This document shows positions 46,001 through 55,110 of a DNA stretch of 64,000 nt, piece after piece. The DNA lies in assembly GCA_023052935.1 (NCBI GenBank), contig CM041293.1:181637971-181701970 (forward strand), in the 5' to 3' direction. Both the position numbers and the translations under genes were made by a program. The notes under the pieces were generated by a model, which saw only the letters and a list, made by a program, of their open reading frames with translations, had not been told where the DNA came from and did no database searches. The DNA comes from Piezodorus guildinii (lineage: Eukaryota > Arthropoda > Insecta > Hemiptera > Pentatomidae). Numbering within the stretch: the stretch's first letter is position 1; each line of letters starts with the position of its first letter.

Positions 46001-48593
46001 AACAACCTAATAGTCACTTTCCAAGTCTGTTAGCATATCAAAACGTTAATTACATTCTATTCTTGCGACTATTTACCTGGTTACTTGGGAGTATTATGAA
46101 ATAATTTTCTTTGTTATTTTGGTTACGACTTGAAGTTCATATGATTTGTTCTTAAATAAATATGATTTTCCTTTGCAGGCCAAGTCACAGAGTGCTCTTA
46201 GTTCTCGACATTCTGCGGTAACGGCTTTGAAATATTGCTGGGACATCTTGAAGTGCGAGAATAAACCTTTTGTGACTCTTGTTACCTCTGCTTTTCCATG
46301 TGCTAAGGTAAGATCCATTTTATACTAGTGGTTTTTGTATAACTGTTGTTATGTATATAGATAGATAGATATTTAGTTTATTGGCTATTATAGACTTAAA
46401 AGGCATGGAGTTTGGTCTATTTGGTGTTAGTGGTTGTTAGTATTAAATAATATTGGGTTGTCCGGAAAGTTCGTAGAGAAATTCGGACAAAAATTAAAAT
46501 TGATAAAAAGCTTAAAATTTATTTATTTAATCTACAAAATAGTTACCACCCTTAGCAATTACCCTTTCCCAATGGCTTGGAAAGTCCATTATTCCTTTTT
46601 TCCAAAAATTTTTGACGTCATCTTCTGAAGAGTAGGATTTCCCATTTAGGAAATTTTTGAGGGAAAGGAAAACTGGCCATTTCTCTTCAATAGCTGCCCT
46701 CAATCGATCTAACTGGGCGCAGTAAAAGTCCATATTTATAGTTTGGTTTTGTGGAAGGAGCTCAAAATGTATGGGTCTCTTCCAATCCCACTAAATACTG
46801 AGCATCACTTTTTTTGGATGCAAGCCGGCATTTGGTGTTGCGAGCGGCGTCGTTCCAGGCAATCCCATAGATTTTTTTCGGCTGGTGTTGATGTAGAGAA
46901 TCCATTTTTCGTCACCAATAACAATTCGTTTCAAAAATGAATCCTCCACTTTTTTTTTTTCAGCAGCAAATCACAACATGAAATCCTTTCTATAAGGTTC
47001 CTTTTACTAAGCTCATGGGGAACCCTAACATCGTAACGACATATGATCAAAAACGATTTACAAGCTCTTAACTCCGCAGGTATCTCACGGACAGTAATTC
47101 ATGGATTGTTTGTAATGACTGTCATAATATCCTTGATGTCAAGAGTTGAACACCGGCCAGCCCAGGGTTGGTCTTCCAAATTGAAATCTTCTGCTGTGAA
47201 AACCACTTCTGAACTGTGCTATCAGCAATTGAATCGCTGCCATACATGGTATAATTTGTTTTTCGTGTTCAAACTTTCCGATTTTTGTACCCAAGTTCTG
47301 GGGAGAGTTGGCTCCTAATATTTTGCTGAATCCAATGGTTTAATGTTTAGTTTTACCTTAAAAAATTTCACCACACTCGGTGAGACACACATTTGGGATT
47401 CTCTCGTTGTTAGTAAAGGCTGAATTATTTCTAAGCAGTGAAATGCCACAGAGGTAAACAAACATTATCATTTGGAAGAGGATTAATAAGTGTTGACATT
47501 TATACAGATGAATAATCTAGGCTATTTTAAAGGAAACTCAAAATCCCACATTATTTTCCAGACAACCCAATATTTACTTATAGAGGTTCATACTAGTTCT
47601 GCTCCAATGGTCATACAAGTAGGTGATTAGGCCAAATCAGCTCATTTCATGGCTATCTCTTCTTGAAACTTTACGAATTCTTATATTTACTGAATCCAAG
47701 ACACTTCCTCAGTTGTATAGTTACTATTGTCTTCATTTTCAGGATCAAGAAGCCGTTCTGAACGAGCTGAGGTCTGCAGGATTTTGTGATGTCTTTGAGT
47801 ACTCGGCCAACGAAGATGGTAGAGGAGGAACCTGGGGCTGCTTCCTCTGCAACCACCCGGAGCGAGCGATAGGGTTCTTGCACCACTCGGAGCCTGTTAT
47901 CGAAGGTCAGCTCAAGGAGAAGAGAGGCAGGTGGAGGATGTTCAGGAGGTGGAGGACGAGGTACTTTACACTCTCTGGTGCCAGACTGGAATACAAAGGA
48001 ACCGTAAGTATAATAATGATGGAGTTTAGTTGACCGTTGAGAATATTAGATGATGAAGGTAGTTGGGGGGATTTCTTTTAAGCCATCGAATTCTTCCCAT
48101 ATCCAAAATCCTTCGTCAAATCCCTAACACTGCTTACTTTGTCACAAATAAACTCATCCATATAGACCATAATATTCCATATGTTGCTGATGGCTTTGGC
48201 CCAAACCAGGTTTCAATCCTGACTTCCTCTTTGATTACTGATAATAACCTGAGGCATCTGAAAGGCTATTTTATGATTCATGTAATAATAAAATAATAGT
48301 CACGTTATAATTTTGATTATAAAAAATAAAATTTTACTATTTTTCCTCAGAAGGATGACAAAGAAGGACGCCCTATTGACGTCCATCAGATCAGGAGTGT
48401 CAAAGTTTCCCGAGGAGCTAGGAACATCCCTAAAGCCTTCGAAATATTCACCGGAGACCACTCGCTCATTTTGAAACCTAAAGGTGGCAAGAATGCTGAG
48501 GAATGGGTTCAATGCCTCTCGGTCGTAGTCGCTCATTCTCAATCTCGAGAAGTCCCAAACAGGAGTTCAAGCCTTGTTCGGACACCAGTTTGA
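34052..48593 (+). CDS. melt: melted / VEPH1 homologue, C-terminal ten exons, PH domain
   Basis: Peripheral-membrane adaptor. In Drosophila, Melted binds phosphoinositides through its C-terminal PH domain and acts in insulin/TOR and Hippo-linked signalling. Coding exons: 34052-34227, 34879-35023, 36757-36836, 38639-38734, 41708-41853, 43095-43230, 43496-43635, 46179-46307, 47743-48003, 48351-48593. All are GT-AG and phases join, giving about 517 residues. Exons 1-5 encode a low-complexity Ser/Thr/Asn linker (RVLITPRARLGG, HRSMTRLN). Exons 6-9 encode a conserved region (EPYPMRDTVQHFCEKHLDKI, FGCDGRGEHCLYSRTLFTMR). Exons 9-10 encode the PH domain, from IEGQLKEKRGRWRMFRRW and RYFTLSGARLEYKG to AFEIFTGDHSLILKPK and NAEEWVQCLSVVVAHSQ. 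Stop TGA 48591. The first exon opens in mid-codon, so the N-terminal part is missing upstream, probably through the gap at 31401. Identity is from recalled melted/VEPH1 sequence. Confidence 0.93.
34440..34712 (+). mobile_element. tRNA-type SINE family C copy
   Basis: Nearly full: head GTGGAGTGGCTAGCATAACA, B box GGGTTCAAACC, body GTAGTCCCGAGCCTGTGTGA, tail AATGACATTAAATAAATAAA. In the first visible melted intron. Confidence 0.88.
35801..36622 (+). mobile_element. MITE family F, copy 1, split by a LINE fragment
   Basis: Ends GGCAGTGAGAATTAGGGTAT and (right) ACATACCCTAATTCTCTCCG...CACTGCC are inverted repeats. TTAA flanks both ends (35797-35800, 36623-36626). Without the inserted 36020-36345 block the length matches copy 2 (62527-62973). 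TTAA flanks are typical of piggyBac-type insertions, but no transposase is present. In a melted intron. Confidence 0.75.
36018..36345 (+). pseudogene. LINE C-terminal fragment nested in the MITE
   Basis: Reads RKEARWYSHVKRMGDNRLPK, RRRGRPLVRYKDRVVESMAG and DAMDRQRWKDLLGQEFR with stop near 36310, the terminal domain of an insect LINE reverse transcriptase. It is flanked by a diverged direct repeat of about 35 bp (ATGATATTATATATAG... near 35985 and ATGATATATATAAA... near 36345), plausibly the target-site duplication. Confidence 0.7.
36903..37075 (+). repeat. Interspersed repeat family E, end fragment
   Basis: AAATCTGGTGAGCGCAACAC and GACTTTCACTTACCTCCG correspond, in reverse, to the right end of the 37545-38400 copy. 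Continues with TTTTAAGCCCTGTCGGACTA. Confidence 0.65.
37190..37345 (-). mobile_element. tRNA-type SINE family C, 5'-truncated copy
   Basis: Tail-side half only: ATCGGAGTCCTAATTTTACC, GATCTTTAATGAGTACCTGA, TATCGCAGAGGCTTGGGACC, GTCCCTCTGAAGGACG. It sits between two oppositely oriented family E pieces. Confidence 0.8.
37545..38400 (-). repeat. Interspersed repeat family E, longest copy
   Basis: Runs from TTTCACTTACCTATATATGG to AGGTAAGTGAAAGTCACGTG and TTGCGCTCAGCAGATTTTT, so the two ends contain TTTCACTTACC in inverted form. The body has TTTCAACGGAAATACACGTT, GAAGAGCCACTTTATACC and CATTCTGATTGAAATAGTCC. No transposase coding. Other copies at 21025, 22635, 28700, 36903. Probably a non-autonomous DNA element; class unproven. 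Confidence 0.65.
39454..41615 (-). mobile_element. RTE-like LINE, 5'-truncated, with a SINE nested inside
   Basis: Non-LTR retrotransposon in melted intron 4 (of the visible exons), flanked by a 13-bp target duplication AATACAATTGTAA (39441-39453, 41616-41628). The minus-strand 3' end is (TTA)n, as in RTE-clade elements. Reverse transcriptase motifs: YRGISLLPVCYKIFASILTS, GFRRNRSTIDQIF, FIDFKKAYDSI-type DFKKAYDSI, QGDSLSPVLFNIALE, catalytic GYADDLVLLG (near 40490), EKFKYLGSIIT, and C-terminal RPKGRPKRRWEDCV. The endonuclease domain is missing. An in-frame stop lies at 40826-40828 and a frame change near 41280-41380, besides the SINE insertion. Confidence 0.88.
40002..40222 (-). mobile_element. 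tRNA-type SINE (fourth family) nested in the RTE-like LINE
   Basis: 221 bp with a perfect 15-bp target duplication CGCATTTCCCACCTT (39987-40001, 40223-40237). Minus strand: head GGGGTAGCTGAGCAGGTTAG (A box), then GTTGCCTAGCAAC, B box GAGTTCGAGACTC, a GC-rich body and a poly(A) tail (seen as the T run at 40002-40017). It interrupts the LINE reverse transcriptase, so it is younger than the LINE. Confidence 0.92.
42328..42575 (+). mobile_element. tRNA-type SINE family C copy
   Basis: GAGGTCACGGGTTAAAATCT (B-box region, mutated), GGTCCTAGGTTTTTTAATGG, GTGGTCCCTAGCCTGTGCTA, tail AGTGACAGTAAATAAACAGAC. In melted intron 5. Confidence 0.82.
42808..42965 (-). mobile_element. tRNA-type SINE family B copy, degenerate
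   Basis: CCCCCAATTTTTGGATACCC, AACTCTGCCACAGCTGGGGT and a decayed B box (GGTTTGAAACTGG), matching 33590-33720. A 70-codon frame on the minus strand is an artefact. Confidence 0.72.
43692..44020 (-). mobile_element. Mariner relic, truncated
   Basis: Left inverted repeat TTGGGTCATTTCGTATGAAA after TA (43690-43691) resembles mariner A ends but is diverged. The minus strand (43951-43751) encodes a decayed C-terminus (LSSTDFHQFRNLDDFLEDKF). No right inverted repeat is seen; the element fades out near 44020. Confidence 0.7.
44250..44560 (-). pseudogene. Possible LINE coding relic
   Basis: GC-richer block. The minus strand reads SVREEWKGQCSLREKIN and similar charged stretches but is broken by stops. 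I cannot name the clade. It sits back to back with the next LINE fragment. Confidence 0.35.
44690..45055 (+). pseudogene. LINE endonuclease-reverse transcriptase, C-terminal end
   Basis: Reads FLIKTRKLEYVGHTMRNNQR, YNLLQLILRGKRKDRRRPRW, then RRISWLKNLRSWFNITTVGL and FRAAVDKVLITLTIANIHYR to TAG near 45034. This terminal domain is very common in insect endonuclease-reverse transcriptase LINEs. The frame is open over its last 70 codons, so it is relatively young, but the upstream part is lost. In melted intron 7. Confidence 0.82.
45421..45536. repeat. 29-bp minisatellite, four copies
   Basis: Unit CTGCATGTCCGCCTACCTCC plus nine bases (TTTCACAAT), four near-identical copies (first with one change), then a truncated start of a fifth (CTGCA). 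In melted intron 7. Confidence 0.93.
46355..46400 (-). repeat. Possible LINE 3' tail with (GATA)n
   Basis: GATAGATAGATATTTAGTTTATTGGC: on the minus strand, AATAAACTAAATATC then (TATC)n, resembling the tail at 24688-24707. Short; low certainty. Confidence 0.3.
46453..47570 (-). mobile_element. Mariner element, near full-length but decayed
   Basis: 1118 bp with TA at 46451-46452 and 47571-47572. Left end TTGGGTTGTCCGGAAAGTTC, right end TTTTCCAGACAACCCAA. On the minus strand the C-terminus is readable (QLDRLRAAIEEKWPVF, FWKKGIMDFPSHWERVIAKG, 46733-46527). N-terminal and VTGDE-equivalent stretches persist in broken frames (VPHELSKRNLIER near 47000; VTKNGFS near 46900). The central part with the second catalytic Asp is shortened. 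Different TIR and protein from mariners A and B. In melted intron 8. Confidence 0.85.
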
Positions 48594-48669
48594 GCACAGG
48601 AGTTCAAGTCTTGTTCGGGCACCAGTTTGAGCACAGGAGTTCAAGCCTTTGTTCGGGCGCCAGTTTGTG
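48559..48669. repeat. 37-bp minisatellite covering the melted stop codon
   Basis: Three copies of a unit starting ACAGGAGTTCAAGCCTTGTT and ending CACCAGTTTGAGC (48559-48595, 48596-48632, 48633-48669). The first copy encodes the last residues (RSSSLVRTPV) and the TGA stop of melted. The other two are 3' untranslated. Confidence 0.9.
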
Positions 48670-51600
48670 CATTTTAACTTGTTTGAGGTATACAATCCAT
48701 TGAATTTACCACATTTATATATTCTTGTACCAATTAAGACTAGTCTCAAATGTTTCCTGAAAGATCACAGACTTCTATCATGTTAAACATCTAATTAAAA
48801 AAAAAAAAATGTTCATCCAATCACCTAGTGGTTATGAAATTAGGAAATATAGTGAAATCTGGTAGTATATAAATAAATATTTTTAATATATTTTATTGCA
48901 TCAAAGTACAATTATTTTTAATGTATATCAGTTTTTGATCATTGGAAGATTCTGGAAATAGTCTGGGTGGGGGTTATAGAAAATAATGAAACAATCTAGA
49001 TATTTATTGTTTTATCAATATTTTGACCCACATGTATAAGAAAGAATTGAAGATGATCATATAACAATAGAAATAATAAATTAATATTAAAAAATATAAT
49101 AATATTAAATCTAATATTTTATATACTACTAGGTTAGAAGAAGGAAACATGTAAAAAAAACCTAAGAATAGATAGTGATGACTTAAGAAAAATGTGTAAC
49201 TAAATTACAAGGATTTTTAGTACATTTATAAAAAAAAACATTTAACAGTAAACAAACATGTGTTAAGTTGATAATATTGGGTGGATCCTTAAATTTTTTT
49301 TTTTTTTTTTTTTGATGGGTGAATTGATACAAGTTTTTTTTTTTTAAACAAAATAAATTTATTTATTAATGTATTTGTCATATTTTTTGATGATCTTGTT
49401 TCATCTTTTTAATTATTTCATTATTGCACTCTTATATAACATCTGTATCTTCGAAGAGAAATACTGATCAAGAAACGTCACATCTCTTTCATCAGCAATT
49501 AACTAGTTATGAGTGTTTGTATCACAACAGTTTTAAAGAGCTGTCTTTGACCTTTCTGATAATTATCATTATTGTCAGATAAGGTGAAGACAACTGGTGT
49601 AATTTGAAAAAAAAATCGCACCTCTAACAATATAATCGAACAAACTTATTGATTCACCCAATGGTTAAAGACTATGATAAATAGTGAAAGATTATTTTAT
49701 GGTCTTTCTTTCATTGACCGCCACCCAGATAATGTTTTCTTCTGTACAATTTTTTTATCATTTCTTTTTTTTTATTCTAAAGTATAAGACTGTATCTTTG
49801 AAGATTTTTTTTAAGTTTAGTTTTTTTTTATGGATTATAAATTTTAAATTTACACTTGATCCGACTGATGTTTGATTTTATTTTTTCTTCCTAAATTTTA
49901 AGGAAGTATTTGTTAAAAAAAAAAAAAAAATATTGTAAATATTACGATTTGTGTTTATGAAACAAAGTATATATATATTATATTAAAAATATAGTTGTAA
50001 ATATTTTATAAATGGTTGCCATAATGAATTTTATATTTTTTTATTAAAAGCCAAAAACAAAAAAATCTGAAGAAAAAAAAAAATGTAAAATTATTAATGT
50101 TACAAGGACTTATTAGATATAAAAAAATTTCTTACAGATGCTTCTAGCTCATTGCTTAGCTTTAAATTCTTAGTGTTGATTATTATATAAGTTAATCCTC
50201 TTTGTATGAAATCTGAAGATTACTTTAAAAAAAAAAAAAAATTAAACTACAGAAATTTAGATGGGTTGGAAAAGCAATTTTTTAGGCACGATGGAGTTTT
50301 ACAGTTAAAGAGAAAAAATAAAACAAATATATATTGTGCAAATTAGGTATTTAATTGCATGATCTTAAGTATAAATAAATAGTATTTTATCAATTTTGGT
50401 GCTAATTTAAATATTTTTTTTGAAATGACCATAACTGTAAGTATAAAAATTAATTACCAACAGAAGTTTAGCCATTTTCTCCAAATTATATTTTTTTTAT
50501 GAATTACTCCAATATACTAAGTTCTTTCTAACCTAAATGAGATGTTCCTGATAGAGATTTTTGATATTATAGATATTTGACTTCTTTTATGATTTTATAC
50601 TTCTCATTTTTTAATGGATAATTTTTTTTTTTTAACAATACTTTATATCTACTATTTATTTTTTTTAATCATATATTTAGTATTTTAAATAAAATAACAA
50701 ACATTAATAATCTTTTAAAAAATAAGATAATTATTATCTTATTATTATAAGCATCTATATATTTTTTTAAACGTTACTTGTCAATTCATTACTTTTTGGT
50801 GTAATGATTTTCTGTGTTGATCTGTTTTTTTAAATTGTTTTGGATTGCAAATTAAGAAATTTGTTTTAGAATGGGAAGATTAACTTTTTGAGAAGAATAA
50901 TGATTGAATTTATTTTGTTTTTATTTTTCTCATTAAAAACGGCTCCACATTGTGTTTCCTCATTTTGTTTAAGAAAGCCATTTAAATATTAAATTTATTC
51001 TTTCTTCCTCAACTTCTTTTTTATTTGTTTTAGTTATTTCCTGGCTAATAACTCCAGTTAACGATTGGGTCATTGATTTTTAAAAGGCACTATATTTCAC
51101 AGAAAACACAAACTTAAATTTAAGTTATGGAATAATTTTTTTTGGTATGTTTTAGAATTAATTAAATATGTACCCAGTACCTTTTTGAAATAACTGCGAT
51201 ATTCAATCATGTTTTTGAATGTCTTATTGTTTTTTAGATGGATACGATTGTGGGATTTCGATTAAACTAAAAGATTTGAATAAAAATATGCCAAGATATC
51301 AATTTTGTAAACAAACCTATAGTACTTTTTGGAAATTACCTTCTCGATTGTCATGGTTAATGTCACCATGTAAACTATGAAATTGTGATCATGTTAGTGC
51401 TGTCAATTTTTCATGTTTTAGTGATAACACGATAACAGCTAACCTCTTGTATAACCTTAAAATATTATAACTTCCTGACCCATATTTTCTTTGCTTTATC
51501 AGAAATTTTAATATTATTACGTTTAATTTTTATAAAGGATATAATAACTGTTTATCAACTGCCTTTAAAGTTAGGTTTACTATTGGCGTGTAAATGGAAA

Positions 51601-52900
51601 TGTCACTTTCGTACTGTTTTGACAGTAGTACTATGACTGATAACTGTCACATAACAAAACCCTATTTTTTGAAGATACAACGCTCATTTTACGTGAACTA
51701 AAATCGAGGTTGAGTCTGATTTTGAACAAATAGGCTTTTAATTATTTACATTTTTTTTTTTATTATTACTTATAATTATCTAAAGTTTGTGTAGCTTAAT
51801 TATTGAATTGATTAAAAAAAAAAAATTTATTGCCCGGGAATTTGGTATGAGTCAATATTTATGTCTTTCCATTTCACCTTGTGTATATATAAATATTATT
51901 TTCTAAAAATGTATTGTGTTATATGGTAATATTTACAAATTATTATTTTAAAGTAATGAATTTAACATTTATTTTTTATTAATATATTTTTGTACATAAC
52001 ATAATTATAAGTGTATAATTAAGTTTTAAATAGCTCAAGTATGTTTAAGTTACAAACTCGAGATTTCACTTGTCATAAGTTAATTAAGTAATTATTATTG
52101 TAAAAAAAAAAAATTCGGCGATAATTTTATTTTTTAAAATATTTACTTTAGTATCATTTGTGCTTTTGTTACCATTTCATTATGAACCATTGATTTCCCA
52201 AAGATTTTTTTAAGGAAAAATGTCGAATATAGAGAAATTTCTGTAGTAATAATCATTTCTTTTTATTATGTCATGTTTTTTTGTTCATTAAATGTATAAG
52301 TTTTTTTTTTTGTAATTAAAATAGTTTTATATATATTTCTTTCTATTCGTACTTAATTTCTAAACTTTCTACTACAGGTATGTTGCTCAATCCATGAAAT
52401 GTGGTCTTAACTAACTTGCATTGTCAATTAATATATTTATGTTTAGTATATATGTATGTATACATATATATGGATATATACATTATTTTATTCATTAAAT
52501 TGAGATGTTTTTTTTATGTAGATATAATTATGAGATTTATGTAATAATTCTGACGAGGTACTAAAAACAAAAAAATAAAATAAAAAAAGATTGGATATTT
52601 TTTTATTCATAGCTTTATGTAAAATATTTTTAATTTTCAAAGTAACTAATTCGTAGATTATATTAATTCCATAGCCAACAAACTGTCATCAATAGATTTA
52701 TAAAAGCCTAAGAATTTAGTTAATAATTGATTTGGCTATATTATTATTATTATATATATTCCTCACTTGATAAAATATGAATTATATAAATATTTTACTT
52801 TTTTTTTTTTCATTCATTTTGCTTGTAAATAAAAGTAAAAACTATTTGATTATTTACCAAAATTACTTAAGCGCTCTGAAGTTTGTTAATTCTTATGGAC
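48670..52900. other. melted 3' flank, AT-rich, nothing recognised
   Basis: Likely starts with the melted 3' untranslated region; AATAAA occurs near 48870 but the real polyadenylation site is unknown. The rest is AT-rich with many T and A runs, no coding signal and no repeat shared with the window. Confidence 0.55.
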
Positions 52901-53282
52901 TTGTTTATGCTGGAAGGGAGTTAGTGGAAAACTGACAGTCTCCCCCGGGGATGTCTTCCAGTTGGCCTAGCCTCAAAGACTTCCTTGGGTCGCGATCTTC
53001 CTCCATTTGACAAAAACCATTTCAGCTGCCTCCTATCTTCTTTTGAAACTCCCAAGTGAGGATCTCCAAAAGGTCGTATTCACTGATTTCTAACCAGATC
53101 TCTTCTGGTTCAGCCAGCTACTCTCCTCAAGTATCTTATTTCTTTGGCTGTTATTCGGCTCCAGTAGGACCCAGTTTTTGCTTCCATTGAGAAGAATAGA
53201 TAGGTATATAGACTTGAGCATGTGCAGCTTTCATGTTTTTGTCCACTTCCCTCTTCCCAGTAATTGTGTTGCATATTTAATA

Positions 53283-53927
53283 TGAGGCATGTTTTTTAAG
53301 TGAGTACCGTTTTGGAATTAAAAAAGACGTGCAAAGATATCGCAATAATTTTATTTTTACATGAAAGCCTGTACCTTAATCTACTTTTCTACATAATTTC
53401 CAAGAATTTTGAGGCACTTGTAATAAGTTTTTGAATACCCTCCTCAAAAAATTCTGCCGCCTGACTTGTTACCACTGCATCACAAATGTTTTGACTTCGT
53501 TATCATCTTGAAGACGCCAACCGCCCAGAGTGTTTCTTCAAGTGCAAGAACAAATGGTAGCATTGATTGTCTCATTACGAGGCAGAAACTCCACTAGCAA
53601 TTGTTTGCAGGCAGAAATTGTTTGCTTAAACTTCACTCTTTTGGGTGATGATGAATGTCGCCATTCCATGGATTGTTGTTTTGATTCTAGTGTGACGTAC
53701 GCCACCCATGTTTCGTCAGCGTCGTTTTACAAGTCAGGTGGCAGAATTTTTTGAGTAAGGTATTCAAAAACTGGTGCCGCGTTATGACAAGTGCCTCAAA
53801 ATTCATGAAAATTATGTAGAAAAGTAGATTAAGGTACAGACTTTCATGTAAAAATAAAATTATTGCGATATCTTTGCAGGTATTTTTTTTAATTCGAAAA
53901 CGGTACTTACTTAAAAAACATGCCTCG
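53283..53927. mobile_element. Mariner element B, copy 2, palindromic fold-back form
   Basis: 645 bp, TA at 53281-53282 and 53928-53929. The terminal 3' segment of the transposon, including the antisense of [12 protein letters not shown] and of the stop codon region, is present at both ends in opposite orientation (about 53283-53520 and 53725-53927). The arms are therefore over 200 bp. The middle (53521-53724) keeps a scrap of mariner sequence. It interrupts the LINE relic. Confidence 0.88.
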
Positions 53928-54102
53928 TAGTATACCTTATTTGCCTTTTGACCTGGTTGGAAACCTTCCCATCGATCTTTCTATTCTGCTGATGACTGTT
54001 CCTAGGTAGGTATATTCCTCAGTCTTCTCCAAAGTTTCTCCTCTGCATTGGATCTTCACATTCTCTTCATTTCATCCTGTACACATTACCTTGCTCTTAC
54101 TT

Positions 54103-54385
54103 GAGGAACCCACTACCTACTTCTATAGAGATAGACACAGGGCTTCAGCACCCATCCCCCCAGAATGTTGAGACAAATAAAATAATAAAACTATAAAATA
54201 AAAAAGTAAACTAAGGTATTAGGATAAAAGGTGTAGTTAGAGAGTATTTTTACATCCAAACATGTACTTAATTATCAAATTGATATGCTTTAGACTGTGT
54301 TTGAAAAAAAAAACTTCTATTTCGATACTCTTTGCCCCTGCTAACAATTTTCAACTTGATTGGCCCCCTCCCTTAAAAATGCATT
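54103..54385 (+). repeat. Repeat family G, copy 1
   Basis: GGAACCCACTACCTACTTCT, CAGAATGTTGAGACAAATAA, AGGTATTAGGATAAAAGGTG, CTAACAATTTTCAACTTGAT. It is inserted in the LINE relic. It recurs at 54785-55110 in the same orientation. Class unknown. Confidence 0.75.
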
Positions 54386-54784
54386 GAGCATCATTTCCTT
54401 TCTTTCCAGCTCAGCTTCCCACTTTATGAATGCTTGCTGCAGGTTTTCTTTTGAATCTGTTATGAGAATAATGACATCTGCCAAAACCATAGTCTGAGCA
54501 AGGATTCCTCATATTCTTCTTTCCAACAACTGTCCGTGATGTCCTCTGCTTGCATATTTTTAGGATTTCATCCATGGATATGATGAACAGTAGGGGTCTA
54601 AGGCCCTACTGTTGTTTTATGCTAAGGCCCTATCCTTGTTTTATTCGTTTTGTGCATTTTCAAAGTGTATTGAATTCATGTTTTTTTTAAACACATGAAT
54701 CTCACGAAGAAATTGAATAGTGACAAACTTCTTTATACCAAAACTATGACCTCTATGTGGCCTTCTAGCCTCTACTCTCCAAGA

Positions 54785-55110
54785 TCTCTTAAGGAACCCA
54801 TTATCTACTTCTATAGAGAAAGATAGGGGGCTGCAGTACCCCTCCTCCACAGAATGTTGAGACAAATAAAAATAATAAAACTATAACATAAAAAAGTGAA
54901 ATAAGGTATTAGGATAAAAGGTGTGGTTATAGAGTGTTTTCACATCCAAACACGTACTTAATTATCAAATTTATATGCATTTAGACCGTGTTTAAAATAA
55001 ATAAAACTTATATTTTCGATACTCTTGCCCCCTCGATGCCCCTACTAACAATTTTCAACTTGATTGACCCCCTCCCTAAAAAAATTCTTAGCTATGCCCA
55101 TGTCCTCTAA
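54785..55110 (+). repeat. Repeat family G, copy 2
   Basis: Same order of blocks as 54103-54385 with about 10-15 percent visible difference, about 680 bp downstream. Ends CCCCTCCCT...TTCTTAGCTATGCCCATG. Confidence 0.75.

Larger units (their letters stand above)
52905..54620 (-). pseudogene. LINE reverse transcriptase relic, broken by mariner and another repeat
   Basis: Minus-strand segments in order: LADVIILITDSKENLQQAFI and KWEAELERKEMMLNAF (54500-54380, the region around the usual ADD motif, here ADV), then NVKIQCRGETLEKTEEYTYLG (near 54060) and RSMGRFPTRSKGK (near 53960). After the mariner comes GKREVDKNMKAAHAQVYIPI (near 53200) and a decayed tail to about 52905. Stops are frequent; the catalytic motif itself is mutated. 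Confidence 0.75.
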
